Assembly (NCBI RefSeq): GCF_050589645.1 | Contig: NZ_JBNGOQ010000003.1 | Location: 806,001-870,000 of the forward strand | Direction of reading: 5' to 3' | Source of the DNA: JBNGOQ01 sp050589645 | Lineage (GTDB): Bacteria > Bacteroidota > Bacteroidia > Flavobacteriales > Flavobacteriaceae | DNA length: 64,000 nt | In this document: positions 35,306-43,936 of the stretch, piece after piece | Numbering within the stretch: position 1 is the stretch's first letter | How the letters are laid out: each line of letters starts with the position of its first letter | The notes under the pieces: model-generated | Told to the model about the DNA's origin: nothing | Seen by the model: the letters and a program-made list of their open reading frames with translations, nothing else | Databases searched by the model: none | Translations under genes and position numbers: made by a program

Positions 35306-35981
35306 CGATTTTTAGGATAGTTAATTAGTCGCTTAAAGGTAAAGAAATCTTTTTCCACATTTCTTAAAGGTCTGTTAAGGAAATGGGAAGGTTGGTTGAG
35401 GGTCTAGCGTTGATGGTTGGCACGCCTTCGCCAAGGCTACAGCGTGTATTGACAGTAGGTAGTGAACAATAAGCAATGCCCAATATAGAAATCGTGGTGG
35501 GATTTGTCATTCCGCATTTAGTGCGGAATCCATTATTCGTAGTTCCAAGTAGCTCCTCCCCTTAGCTAAGGGGAGGTGGCCCCGACCGAAGCAAAGCGAG
35601 CGTCGGGGACGGAGGGGTAGAAAAAACCTCCCCTTTCTCACGCCAAAGGCGTGATTCATTCCCCTCCTTGAACAAGGAGGGGAGCTTAAATATTGCCTCC
35701 TTTTATCACTTAAAACCCCCTAGCTGGGACCTCACAAAGGCTCCTCCCCTAGATCAGGGGAGGTGGCCCCGACCGAAGCGTCGGGGCCGGAGGGGTCATA
35801 AAAACCAGGTCAATGAACAGTGAACACACTTACGCCGAGGCTTGTGCCTCCGCTAAAGCTTCTGCGGCACGCGGGCGGTGTGCGTTGACAATGAACAATT
35901 TTCAATTAACAGTAGCCAGTATACAGAGGGCAGCATTCAGATTTAAATAATAAGTTCCAACTTCCAATTTCTGACTTCTGA
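35306..35981. repeat. Repeat island upstream of the accessory module
   Basis: A 676-bp gap without genes. It holds minus-strand heptamer units (35440-35485), the palindrome ATTCCGCATTTAGTGCGGAAT (35511-35531), two copies of a CTCCTCCCC-to-GGAGGGGT element (35553-35616 and 35741-35797) with a related inverted hairpin pair between, a CACGCCTTCGCCAAGGC element (35418-35434), more heptamer-type units near 35880-35930, and a CTGACTTCTG element near 35970. Confidence 0.75.
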
Positions 35982-36116
35982 TTATGATTTCCACAGTCCA
36001 AAGTACCATAACACAATATAGGCAATGGCGCCGAGCAGCGTCACTACAAGGACGGTTATGATAAACTGAAGGATACCATTCAATACCTTTTCGCCAAAAC
36101 GATTTTTTGGTTTCAT
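35982..36116 (-). CDS. 44-aa single-span membrane peptide
   Basis: ATG at 36116-36114 to TAA at 35984-35982 encodes 44 residues. A basic N-terminus (MKPKNRFGEKVLNG) is followed by one membrane helix (ILQFIITVLVVTLLGAIAYI) and a short end (VLWYFGLWKS). The start is 9 bp past the stop codon of the fibronectin-like lipoprotein gene, so the two are probably cotranscribed. Frame, charge layout and position argue for a real gene. No known family is recognised. Confidence 0.6.
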   Translation of the reverse strand: MKPKNRFGEKVLNGILQFIITVLVVTLLGAIAYIVLWYFGLWKS

Positions 36117-36125
36117 TGTTCTTTC

Positions 36126-36833
36126 CTATTCTACCCTAAAACTCCATACCGGGCCAATGGCCACACCCCCTTTGTCGTCCCTGACCACAATCCTCCAGTA
36201 GTAGGCCTTCCCGACCTCCACGGTTACCTCCTCCGTTGTCGTTTCCAGGTTGTCCCTGTGCGATGGGGGCGGATTTTCCGTTCCAAAATACAGATGGGAC
36301 CGTAGCGGATCGTTATCGCTGTCCCCGACCTTCCATTTCATTTCCGCGCTGGCTTCCCTTACCGTTGCGCCCAATGCCGGGGACACGATCTCAGGGACTT
36401 GGGGAACATGATTCACCGCGGCTTCAGGTTCCGTGAAAAAGGTATGTACGGGAGAATGGGCACTTTCATTGCCCTTATTATCCCTGGCCCTTACCCGCCA
36501 ATGGTAGGCCGTTCCCTTTTCCAGGTCAAAACTCCTTGCGGCCTCCGAGGTGGTGGCGTTGAACAGTACCGGGGAAAAATTACCGCTGGTGGCGATCTCC
36601 ACTACATAACTTATTGGGTCCCCCTCAGGGTCGGTGGCCGGGTTCCATTTCAGTTCCAGGGAAATGTTCGTGCAATCCCCGCCATTGGTAGGGAATACCA
36701 GGGCCGGAACGGAAGGGGCCTTGTTTTCCGTTGGCGGAGGGGGTGGATCATCATCTACTCCTCCCGGGCATCCCATAGACAATACGGTACATAGGCCCAA
36801 TAAGGCGATAAGTTCTTTTTTCATACTTTTCAT
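36126..36833 (-). CDS. Lipoprotein with two fibronectin type III-like domains
   Basis: A 235-residue lipoprotein. The signal (MKSMKKELIALLGLCTVLSMGC) has a lipobox; a second ATG at 36824 would shorten it by three residues. A proline stretch (DDDPPPPPTENK) leads to two FN3-like domains at about 40-135 (KAPSVPALVFPTNG, KGTAYHWRVRARDNKG) and 142-235 (HVPQVPEIVSP, VGKAYYWRIVVRDDKG). It is probably on the cell surface. It sits downstream of the giant T9SS gene across a 362-bp repeat island, so cotranscription with it is uncertain. Confidence 0.85.
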   Translation of the reverse strand: MKSMKKELIALLGLCTVLSMGCPGGVDDDPPPPPTENKAPSVPALVFPTNGGDCTNISLELKWNPATDPEGDPISYVVEIATSGNFSPVLFNATTSEAARSFDLEKGTAYHWRVRARDNKGNESAHSPVHTFFTEPEAAVNHVPQVPEIVSPALGATVREASAEMKWKVGDSDNDPLRSHLYFGTENPPPSHRDNLETTTEEVTVEVGKAYYWRIVVRDDKGGVAIGPVWSFRVE

Positions 36834-37195
36834 AATTTCTGTAGTTTACTTTCTATTATTAATTATTTATTGTTCACTGCCAATTGTCATTATACCGTAG
36901 CTTTAGCGAAGGTGTGCCTACCGCCCACTGTTCTCGATACGATTTTCGAGCCTGTCCAAACCGGAACCTTCTACCAGACCACTCGAACTGACGTGGGCTT
37001 TTATTGGATTCTTCCTTTCGCTTCGCTCTGAATGACAAATGAGGGGCTCCGTCCGTTCGAGCGCAGTCGAGAACTCTTGTGAGGTTCCAGTTTCCATTAC
37101 ATCTCGACTGCGCTCGATGTGACAGTTTTAGACAGCCACCTATTGCCTACTGTTTCAGGTTTCTCGTTTATTGTTCATTGCTAATTGTTCATTGT
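36834..37195. repeat. Repeat island at the 3' end of the giant gene
   Basis: A 362-bp gap. TCGAGCGCAGTCGAGA at 37057-37072 and its exact reverse complement at 37102-37117 make a 16-bp inverted repeat with 29 bp between. Plus-strand heptamers (TTGCCTACTGTTTCAGG, TTGTTCA, CTGTTTA) fill 37140-37202 and include the stop codon of the giant gene. A TAGCTTTAGCGAAGGTGTG element lies near 36900. No gene was seen. Confidence 0.75.
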
Positions 37196-40100
37196 TTACT
37201 GTTTGATGATCTTAAACCTTCTCGGACTCCCCGCTTCCAGATACACCAGGTATACCCCTGCCTCCAATTGCTCCATGCCCACCACTACTTTACGATTGTT
37301 GACATGGTATATTTCCGAGGACACCCTGGCCCCGGACATATCATAGATATCCACGGCCATGTGCTCCTTCATCGCCCCGGGGACGATGAATTCAACATAA
37401 GACTCCACAGGGTTTTCAATTATGCTTGTTCTACCCGACCAAGGCAGTTTCACGACCAGTTTCCCCTCACAGGCCACACTGGAAAGGACCTCCACTTTGT
37501 CCCATGGGTCCGCCGTTACGGAAAAGCTTCCCGTACCGTATTGCCCAATGATCTTATCGTTGACCCTAACCGTATAGGGTGCCTTACCGGATGCTATTTC
37601 CACGCCTACCCGGGCACGGAGGCCGGCGGTTTTGTTCACCGTGGTCTTCCCGGCCAGTACGGGGCCCTCATCGATCTCCAGTTCAAAACACTGCTGGCAA
37701 GCGGATCCCTTGATGGCGATGCACACGGAATAGGAGCCCGGGGACAGGTCCTTGATTTCCAGAGTCTTACTGAATTCATGGCCGTTGTTGTTTATTGTGG
37801 CGGTGTATTCAAGTTCCTGCCCTGCGGTGATACGGATCGAACCATTGTCCTTGTCCCCACAGGTCTCGCCCGTGGCCCGGAGCTGGAAATTGTCCGCCGG
37901 CAGGGCCTCGATGGCACAGACCACTTCTACTTTGAATGTATGGATGATCGTACCCCCAAAACCATCGTCCGCGGTCACCGTGATGGTGGCCGTACCTGTC
38001 CCCACCGTGGTAAAGGTGAGCTTACTGCCTTCAGTTTTTACGGTGACCACTCCTTCGTTATCCGAGAGGGCCGAATAGGTAAGCTGGTCCCCGTCTGCAT
38101 CTTCAAAGACTTCCGCGAGGGCAAGGGCATGATCGCCGGTGCCGGTGGACAGTTGTTGGTCCTCGATCGGTTTGGATAGCTTGGGGTCTGCGTTGTCCTT
38201 TATGACAACAGTCCGGATGACTTCTATAGCGGCATTGCCCGCAGTATCAGATATGTTGTAGGTTACTTCATAAGAGCCTACGGTATTGGTATTGACCGAT
38301 GCGATATCGATGGTGATATTGGAAGAAATGTCACCATCCACATTGTCAACGGCCGTCGCACCGAGCTCGGTATATGCGGTACCGACCACGATGACCAGTG
38401 GGTTGGCCCCTGTAAGCGTGATTACCGGTGCAGTCGTGTCCACAACAATTATGGTTCGGACTACCTGTATCGCCGGATTTCCTGCCGCATCCGTTACATC
38501 ATAAGTCACGGTGTAGGAGCCCACCGTATTGGTATCTACCGATGAGGCATCGATGGTGATATTAGAAGAAATATCACCGTCCACATCGTCAACGGCCGTC
38601 GCACCAAGCTCGGTATATGTAGTGCCGGCCTCTATGGTCTGGGGATTATCCCCCAGAAGCGTGATTACGGGTGTGGTAGGGTCCACTACATTTACTGTTC
38701 TTGTTACCTGTACGGCCGGGTTCCCCGTAGCATCGGATACGTTATAGGTTACCTCATAAGAGCCTATGGTATTCGTATTGACCGATGAGATATCGATGAT
38801 GATACGGGAAGAAATATCGCCATCCACATTGTCAAAGGCCGTCGCACCGAGTTCGGTATAGGCCATGCCGACCACAATGGATTGTGGGTTGGTGCCGGTA
38901 AGGAGGGTGATTATCGGCGCAATTGTATCCAGCGTGACCGTAATTGATGTGGCCCGCGGAGACGGGTTTCCCGCCAAGTCGGTTTGTAGCACGGTAATCG
39001 TATTACTTCCCTCTGTAAGGGTAACGTTTTCTACATCCCAGCCCCCTGATGACTCCGCCGTGACCGGGCCATACGATACCGTTCTATCGCCTGATGTAAC
39101 CTCTACCGTGACCTGTGCTCGCGCTTCGGCTACACCGCTTACCGTTTGTGCAGCACTATTGGTTATGGTTCCATCCGTGGGGCTATCAATGACAGGGGCT
39201 GCAGGCGCAGTCACATCCAGTATGACATCAATTGATGCAGGAGCTGAAGTGTTCCCTGCCAAGTCGGTTTGGGCTACGCTAATTATGTTCAATCCCTCTA
39301 CCAGGGTAATCTCCTCGGCAGTCATCCAGTTTCCCTCACTATCGGCTATTGCCTCTTGGGTGTTTGTACCGATATAAACGGAGACCTTTGCCCCCGCTTC
39401 TGCAGTACCACTTACGGTCTGTGCAACACTATTGGTTATGGTTCCATGCGTGGGACTGCTAATAACAGGGGGTGCCGGTAGCGTTATATCCAGCGTGATA
39501 GCAATTGATGTGGCTACTGAGGTGTTCCCCAAAGCGTCCCTTGCTGTTGCGGTAATGGTGTTCGAGCCCTCTATCAGGGTAATCTCCTCGGCAGTCATCC
39601 AGTTTCCCTCACTATCGGCTATTGCCTCTTGGGGGTTTGTACCGAAAGTCACCGTGACCGTTGTCCCCGCTTCCGCCGTACCCCTTATCGTTTGTGCTGC
39701 AATGTTGGTTGCCGTTCCATCCGTGGGACTGCTAATAACAGGGGCATCCGGAGCGGTGTTATCAAGGGTATAGTTTTGCGCATCTGCAGGAAGGACCACC
39801 GGGCTGGCAAGTGCGTTGTTGGTAAGGTCCTTTATATCCTGGCCATCGGCAAAGCCCAAACCCAGTTTTCCATCGCCGTCGAGCCCTGGAACGGTTACTA
39901 AGTAAACCGCATTATTGCCCTCGGTAGTTGCCTGGACGCTAATATCTCCTGTTTGTGAAGTTGTACCGGAAGTGGTAAAATCGGTGGCGTCCACATTTTG
40001 TACCGGCTCACTGAAGGTAACATGGAAGGTGACACTGTTGCTGTTGGTTATTTCATTGGGAGGAGTGTTCGGATTGTCCGGATCAAAGCGCACAATACTG

Positions 40101-42598
40101 CTGACCGTTGGGGCGGTATCTATCGCCCCGCCATCGATAATGGTCCAGTTGTGTTCGTTGATTAGCTTTGTCCGGGCCATGTCGGCATCGCTTCCCAGGG
40201 CATATTTGGAACCGCCCCCGTGAAAACGGACATTGCTTTTTACGTCCTGCGCCTCCCATCCCCTAAGCAGGGCGTCATAGTTAGGGGTAGACAGGGTAAC
40301 GCCCCCGAACATAGAACGCATTTCCGTTACGGCACTTATGTTCCAGTCCCCGATGTTTTGGTCAAAGTTGATGGCGTTCACGAACATACGCTGCAAATTT
40401 GTTACATGGCCCATCTCCCAATACTGTATCCCCGGGATGATGGTAATGGCTTTACAATCCTGAAAGGCGTTTCTAAAGTTGGTCGTTCCCGAGGTATCCA
40501 GTACATCATCCTCATCGACCGTAATCTGCAGGTTCTCACAACCGGAAAAATAGCCCCCGGTATTGCCCAAACGTAAGGGCCCCCAGACACTGATGCCCGT
40601 TATTTTCTCCCTGCTCCTCCGTTTACTACTGAAATTCCAGCCAACTATCTCCCCTGTGATCGTGATCTCATAGGAGCCCGCCGTTTCATAGGTATGGATG
40701 GCCTGATCATGGGCCGTTATCGTACTGAAGGTGCCATCTCCCCAGTGGACCTCAAAATTATAGGTACCACTTGCTACCAGGGGCAGGTCGATCCGTTCAT
40801 TGTCCATATCGGTCCGCCAGGTGGAAACAAAGGGCGATACAGGCCCGCCATCGATAATGTCCCAGCTGTGTTCGTTGATTAGCTTTGTCCGGGCCGTGTC
40901 GGCAGCACTCTCCTGGATATATTGGGAGCCGCCTCCGTGAAAAAGAACATTGTTTCGCACGGACTGGCTAGCCCATCCCTCCAGCAGGGCACTGTAGTTG
41001 AAAACGGACAGGCTAACGCCCGTGAACATTGCCCTCATATTGGCGACCTTACTTACATCCCAACGGCCAAGGTTCTGGTCAAAGCTAGTGGCATTCCGGA
41101 ACATCCCGTTCATATCAATGACCGCACCTACGTCCCAACGGCCAATGTCCTGGTTAAAACTGGTGGCATTGAAGAACATATCCCGCATTCTTGTGACAGC
41201 ACTTGTGTTCCAATTGCCAATGTCCTGGTCAAAGCTGGTAGCGTTATCGAACATAGAGACCATATTGGTGACCTTGCCAACGTCCCAGCCCCCGATATCT
41301 TGATTAAAGTTATTGGCATACAAAAACATAGCTCCCATATCAGTGACCGAACCTACATCCCACTGCTCCATATTGGGAATCGTATTAATGGCCGTGGCCC
41401 TGGCGAACATTTGGGACATGTTGTCCACGCCAGACAGGTCGGGCACATCCGTGGCCGTGATACGGAGGTTGCCACAACCGTAAAAAGCCCCCTTCATGGA
41501 GGTCCAGGGATTGTTGCCCCATTGGGTTACGGCCCTAATCTTGTCCTTATCGCCCCCATTGTTAAAAAAGACCCTCGGAAAAGTACCGGTAATGGTCACC
41601 GTATGTTCCCCTGCCGTGCTATAGCTGTGGGAAGCGTTGCCCGTTTGGCCTGTGGAGCTTTGGCCATCACCCCAGTCCACGGTATAATTGTAACCCGTAC
41701 CCGTGGTGGGAATGGTAATCTGTTCATTGGCCGAGGTGGTCCGCCAGGTGGTGATAAATTGGGCATCGGGTGTATTGTCGACTTCATTCACCCTAATCGT
41801 GAAGGTTTGGGCCTCACTGGTATCGACCCCGTTGCGTTCTGTGCCTCCGCTATCACGTACCGTGACCGCGACCTTCGCCCTACCGTGGGCATTGGCCGCC
41901 GGTCTATAGGTCAATTTGCCGTCCAGATCGATTGTCGGGGAAACCCCGGAGGGTGCCGCGAAGAGGTTGTTGAGGTCTTCCGTGACCGTGACGTTGTAGG
42001 AGATCAGCGTCTGTGTCCCCTCGTTTTCCGGACCTGCTGAGAACCCAAAAGCGAAGTCCGCCACCGTTTGGAGGTCGGCATTCTCATTGACCGTCTGGTC
42101 CGGGTCGGCCACAAGGCTGAAGCTCGGCGCATCGTTGACCGGGACGACCGTGACCCTCACCCTTGCTTCGTTGCTCACTGCGTTGTTTTCGTCGGTGGCC
42201 CTGTAGGTAAAGCTGGCATTGCCGTGGAAGTCCGTATCGGGGAGAAAGTCGATGGCAGTGGGCCTGTCCGAGGGGACCGCTGTAGCCTGCCCGTTCAACT
42301 CATTATTGATGTTACTAGGGTCCACGCCCAAGCGGAGGCCCCGGTCAGCACTATCATTGTCGAGCACATCGATCTCGGTCTCTATATCCTCATGGATGGT
42401 CACATTGTCGTTGCGCGCGATCGGCGCGGCCAGTGCCGGTGTCGCCATGGGCACCTCCAACCAGGTGAAGCCAGTGATGGCGATCCAGGTGAAACCGGTG
42501 ATGGTGATCAGAACAGCCGTACGCGCCCGGCGGTGAAGGGCAGGGGAAGATCCTTTAGCTAAGCGTTTTCCTTTTCTTAAGGATAGTATTTTTTTCAT
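37196..42598 (-). CDS. Giant T9SS surface protein with BspA/DUF285, Ig-like and DUF5011 repeats
   Basis: An 1800-residue cell-surface or secreted protein. The order is: basic signal peptide (1-58); two cadherin-like domains (60-275, with NDAPSFS and DENNAVSNEA); a PKD-like strand block and a DUF285/BspA repeat block (390-590: FNQDIGGWDV, VTNMVSMF, FDQDIGNWN); a second such unit (590-825); an SbsA-type Ig domain (828-946); three bacterial Ig repeats (950-1225); three DUF5011 repeats (1226-1468, each with DNVDGDIS or similar); a cadherin-like domain (1470-1560); two small domains with cysteines; and a T9SS sorting domain (1722-1800, ending YLEAGSPRRFKIIKQ). DUF285 proteins are adhesins. Its neighbours are repeat islands on both sides. 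Confidence 0.93.
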   Translation of the reverse strand: MKKILSLRKGKRLAKGSSPALHRRARTAVLITITGFTWIAITGFTWLEVPMATPALAAPIARNDNVTIHEDIETEIDVLDNDSADRGLRLGVDPSNINNELNGQATAVPSDRPTAIDFLPDTDFHGNASFTYRATDENNAVSNEARVRVTVVPVNDAPSFSLVADPDQTVNENADLQTVADFAFGFSAGPENEGTQTLISYNVTVTEDLNNLFAAPSGVSPTIDLDGKLTYRPAANAHGRAKVAVTVRDSGGTERNGVDTSEAQTFTIRVNEVDNTPDAQFITTWRTTSANEQITIPTTGTGYNYTVDWGDGQSSTGQTGNASHSYSTAGEHTVTITGTFPRVFFNNGGDKDKIRAVTQWGNNPWTSMKGAFYGCGNLRITATDVPDLSGVDNMSQMFARATAINTIPNMEQWDVGSVTDMGAMFLYANNFNQDIGGWDVGKVTNMVSMFDNATSFDQDIGNWNTSAVTRMRDMFFNATSFNQDIGRWDVGAVIDMNGMFRNATSFDQNLGRWDVSKVANMRAMFTGVSLSVFNYSALLEGWASQSVRNNVLFHGGGSQYIQESAADTARTKLINEHSWDIIDGGPVSPFVSTWRTDMDNERIDLPLVASGTYNFEVHWGDGTFSTITAHDQAIHTYETAGSYEITITGEIVGWNFSSKRRSREKITGISVWGPLRLGNTGGYFSGCENLQITVDEDDVLDTSGTTNFRNAFQDCKAITIIPGIQYWEMGHVTNLQRMFVNAINFDQNIGDWNISAVTEMRSMFGGVTLSTPNYDALLRGWEAQDVKSNVRFHGGGSKYALGSDADMARTKLINEHNWTIIDGGAIDTAPTVSSIVRFDPDNPNTPPNEITNSNSVTFHVTFSEPVQNVDATDFTTSGTTSQTGDISVQATTEGNNAVYLVTVPGLDGDGKLGLGFADGQDIKDLTNNALASPVVLPADAQNYTLDNTAPDAPVISSPTDGTATNIAAQTIRGTAEAGTTVTVTFGTNPQEAIADSEGNWMTAEEITLIEGSNTITATARDALGNTSVATSIAITLDITLPAPPVISSPTHGTITNSVAQTVSGTAEAGAKVSVYIGTNTQEAIADSEGNWMTAEEITLVEGLNIISVAQTDLAGNTSAPASIDVILDVTAPAAPVIDSPTDGTITNSAAQTVSGVAEARAQVTVEVTSGDRTVSYGPVTAESSGGWDVENVTLTEGSNTITVLQTDLAGNPSPRATSITVTLDTIAPIITLLTGTNPQSIVVGMAYTELGATAFDNVDGDISSRIIIDISSVNTNTIGSYEVTYNVSDATGNPAVQVTRTVNVVDPTTPVITLLGDNPQTIEAGTTYTELGATAVDDVDGDISSNITIDASSVDTNTVGSYTVTYDVTDAAGNPAIQVVRTIIVVDTTAPVITLTGANPLVIVVGTAYTELGATAVDNVDGDISSNITIDIASVNTNTVGSYEVTYNISDTAGNAAIEVIRTVVIKDNADPKLSKPIEDQQLSTGTGDHALALAEVFEDADGDQLTYSALSDNEGVVTVKTEGSKLTFTTVGTGTATITVTADDGFGGTIIHTFKVEVVCAIEALPADNFQLRATGETCGDKDNGSIRITAGQELEYTATINNNGHEFSKTLEIKDLSPGSYSVCIAIKGSACQQCFELEIDEGPVLAGKTTVNKTAGLRARVGVEIASGKAPYTVRVNDKIIGQYGTGSFSVTADPWDKVEVLSSVACEGKLVVKLPWSGRTSIIENPVESYVEFIVPGAMKEHMAVDIYDMSGARVSSEIYHVNNRKVVVGMEQLEAGVYLVYLEAGSPRRFKIIKQ

Positions 42599-43131
42599 GA
42601 TGCTGTCGCTTTGGTCTGGCTTTTATCCGCTAACATGGTTGCGATGATCACTTTGTGGTTTTGCACCAAAAGTGTCTTTGCTCAGGGACGTCCTGGATGT
42701 TTTTGTCGCACTATTATCAATTGAATATTGGATCAGGTTACCGTTTTTCAAAACAAGTTCATGATTAAACTGTAAGGAGCGAAACACGGTGTAATAAGTG
42801 GGAGAATGGAGGGATAAGTGGTATGCTTTCGCTAAAGCTTCAGCGTATAAAAGTGGGCAGTAGTCAGTGCTCAGTAGGCAGTGGGCGATTAGCAGTTGGC
42901 AGTAGGTAATTTGCCTGAGATTCCTCGCAGGCTCGGAATGACAAATCAATATAGGTTGTCATTCAGAGTGCCCGCCTTCCAAAGTCTCGTACGGAGGGCA
43001 GGTAGCGCAGCGGAGCGAAGAATCTCGAACAGTTATCAATAGGAAGTTCTAACTTCTGACTTCCGCATTCCACCATTGGCGTTCTACGCATAAAAGATTA
43101 AATTAGTGGCAGTCAAACCAACCGTACCCAT
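42599..43131. repeat. Repeat island upstream of the giant gene
   Basis: A 533-bp gap. Minus-strand heptamers (CTGCCAA, CTGCTAA, CTGCCTA) occupy about 42845-42910. A GCTTTCGCTAAAGCTTCAGCG-type element lies near 42830. Two GTCATTC-type elements face each other at about 42910-43035. Positions 42970-43002 match 22807-22839 inverted with one mismatch. A CTTCTGACTTCC element is near 43055. The promoter of the giant gene should be here but was not recognised. Confidence 0.7.
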
Positions 43132-43881
43132 ATGGAAATCAACTTGTTTCTTATCGTTTTTATGCTCCTGATAGCCGTTTTGGCCATTTACTTTCCGCTG
43201 TCGGGCTATCTGATGTATAAAAGACTCCTTAAACTGGGCACACACAGTGAAGGTGAAAAACTCAAGTTGTACCGTCAGACCATACTGTGGTTATGGATAT
43301 TGCTGCTTGTGGTGCTTTTGTTGATACCCCTGACGGGGATGGACCCCCGCGATATAGGCATCAAATGGATTACCGTTGACACCGTTCTACTTCCCGCATG
43401 GTTCATATACCCTGGCGTAGTACTATATGTAATCTACCTCCTGTACAATAGCTACCTCATTATCGCCCTAAGGCGGAGCAAGGAGACCCGGGCCAAATTA
43501 TCCAAGGGTATCACGGATACCTTGAAGTGGTTCCTGCCCATTACCCAAAGGGAAAAAACGCTATGGGGCTATGTCTCCATTACGGCGGGTATCGCGGAAG
43601 AAATCATCTACCGAGGGTACTTATTTTATGCCTTGGCCGTCATTTTTCCCGATCTTTCGCTGCTGTATATTCTGTTGATCACATCGGTGATATTCGGACT
43701 GGGCCATAGTTATCAAGGCTCCAATGCCATTAAACCGATGCTCCTGGGTCTGGTATTCGGAATTTTTTACATCGTTTTTGATTCCGTTTTCCCTATCATT
43801 ATCTTACATATTGCCCAGGATTTGGTGGTCAGGGAACTGTACAATGAGAAAGACCACGTCGTTGATAACAGGGCAGTCTGA
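43132..43881 (+). CDS. CPBP family intramembrane glutamic endopeptidase
   Basis: A 249-residue polytopic membrane protease of the Abi/CAAX family. The active motif EEIIYRG (Glu156, Glu157, Arg160), FGLGHSYQG (His192) and the last motif ILHIAQDL are all present. Seven to eight hydrophobic segments fit the family. CPBP proteases cut within the membrane, and some act in prenyl-protein processing or peptide immunity. No bacteriocin genes are nearby, so its target is open. A DinB-like lipoprotein gene follows 55 bp downstream. Confidence 0.92.
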   Translation: MEINLFLIVFMLLIAVLAIYFPLSGYLMYKRLLKLGTHSEGEKLKLYRQTILWLWILLLVVLLLIPLTGMDPRDIGIKWITVDTVLLPAWFIYPGVVLYVIYLLYNSYLIIALRRSKETRAKLSKGITDTLKWFLPITQREKTLWGYVSITAGIAEEIIYRGYLFYALAVIFPDLSLLYILLITSVIFGLGHSYQGSNAIKPMLLGLVFGIFYIVFDSVFPIIILHIAQDLVVRELYNEKDHVVDNRAV

Positions 43882-43936
43882 CCGATTTACATCGGAAACG
43901 ATTATGGACATTCGGGTTTAACGGAAAAGCGCACAG

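Noticed and set aside
37079..38179. 366-codon plus-strand frame across the 3' end of the giant gene
   Set aside because: Begins in repeat sequence and lies antisense to the sorting domain; no recognisable features.
38280..39640. Regular DNA repeats in the giant gene considered as a separate repeat element
   Set aside because: They encode the DUF5011 and Ig-like protein repeats in frame; explained by the coding sequence.
40922..42040. 372-codon plus-strand frame antisense to the giant gene
   Set aside because: Mirror of repeat codon usage in the DUF285/cadherin region; the minus-strand protein has clear domains and a signal peptide.
42623..42949. 108-codon minus-strand frame upstream of the giant gene
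   Set aside because: Built from heptamer and dispersed repeat sequence; composition is that of the repeats.
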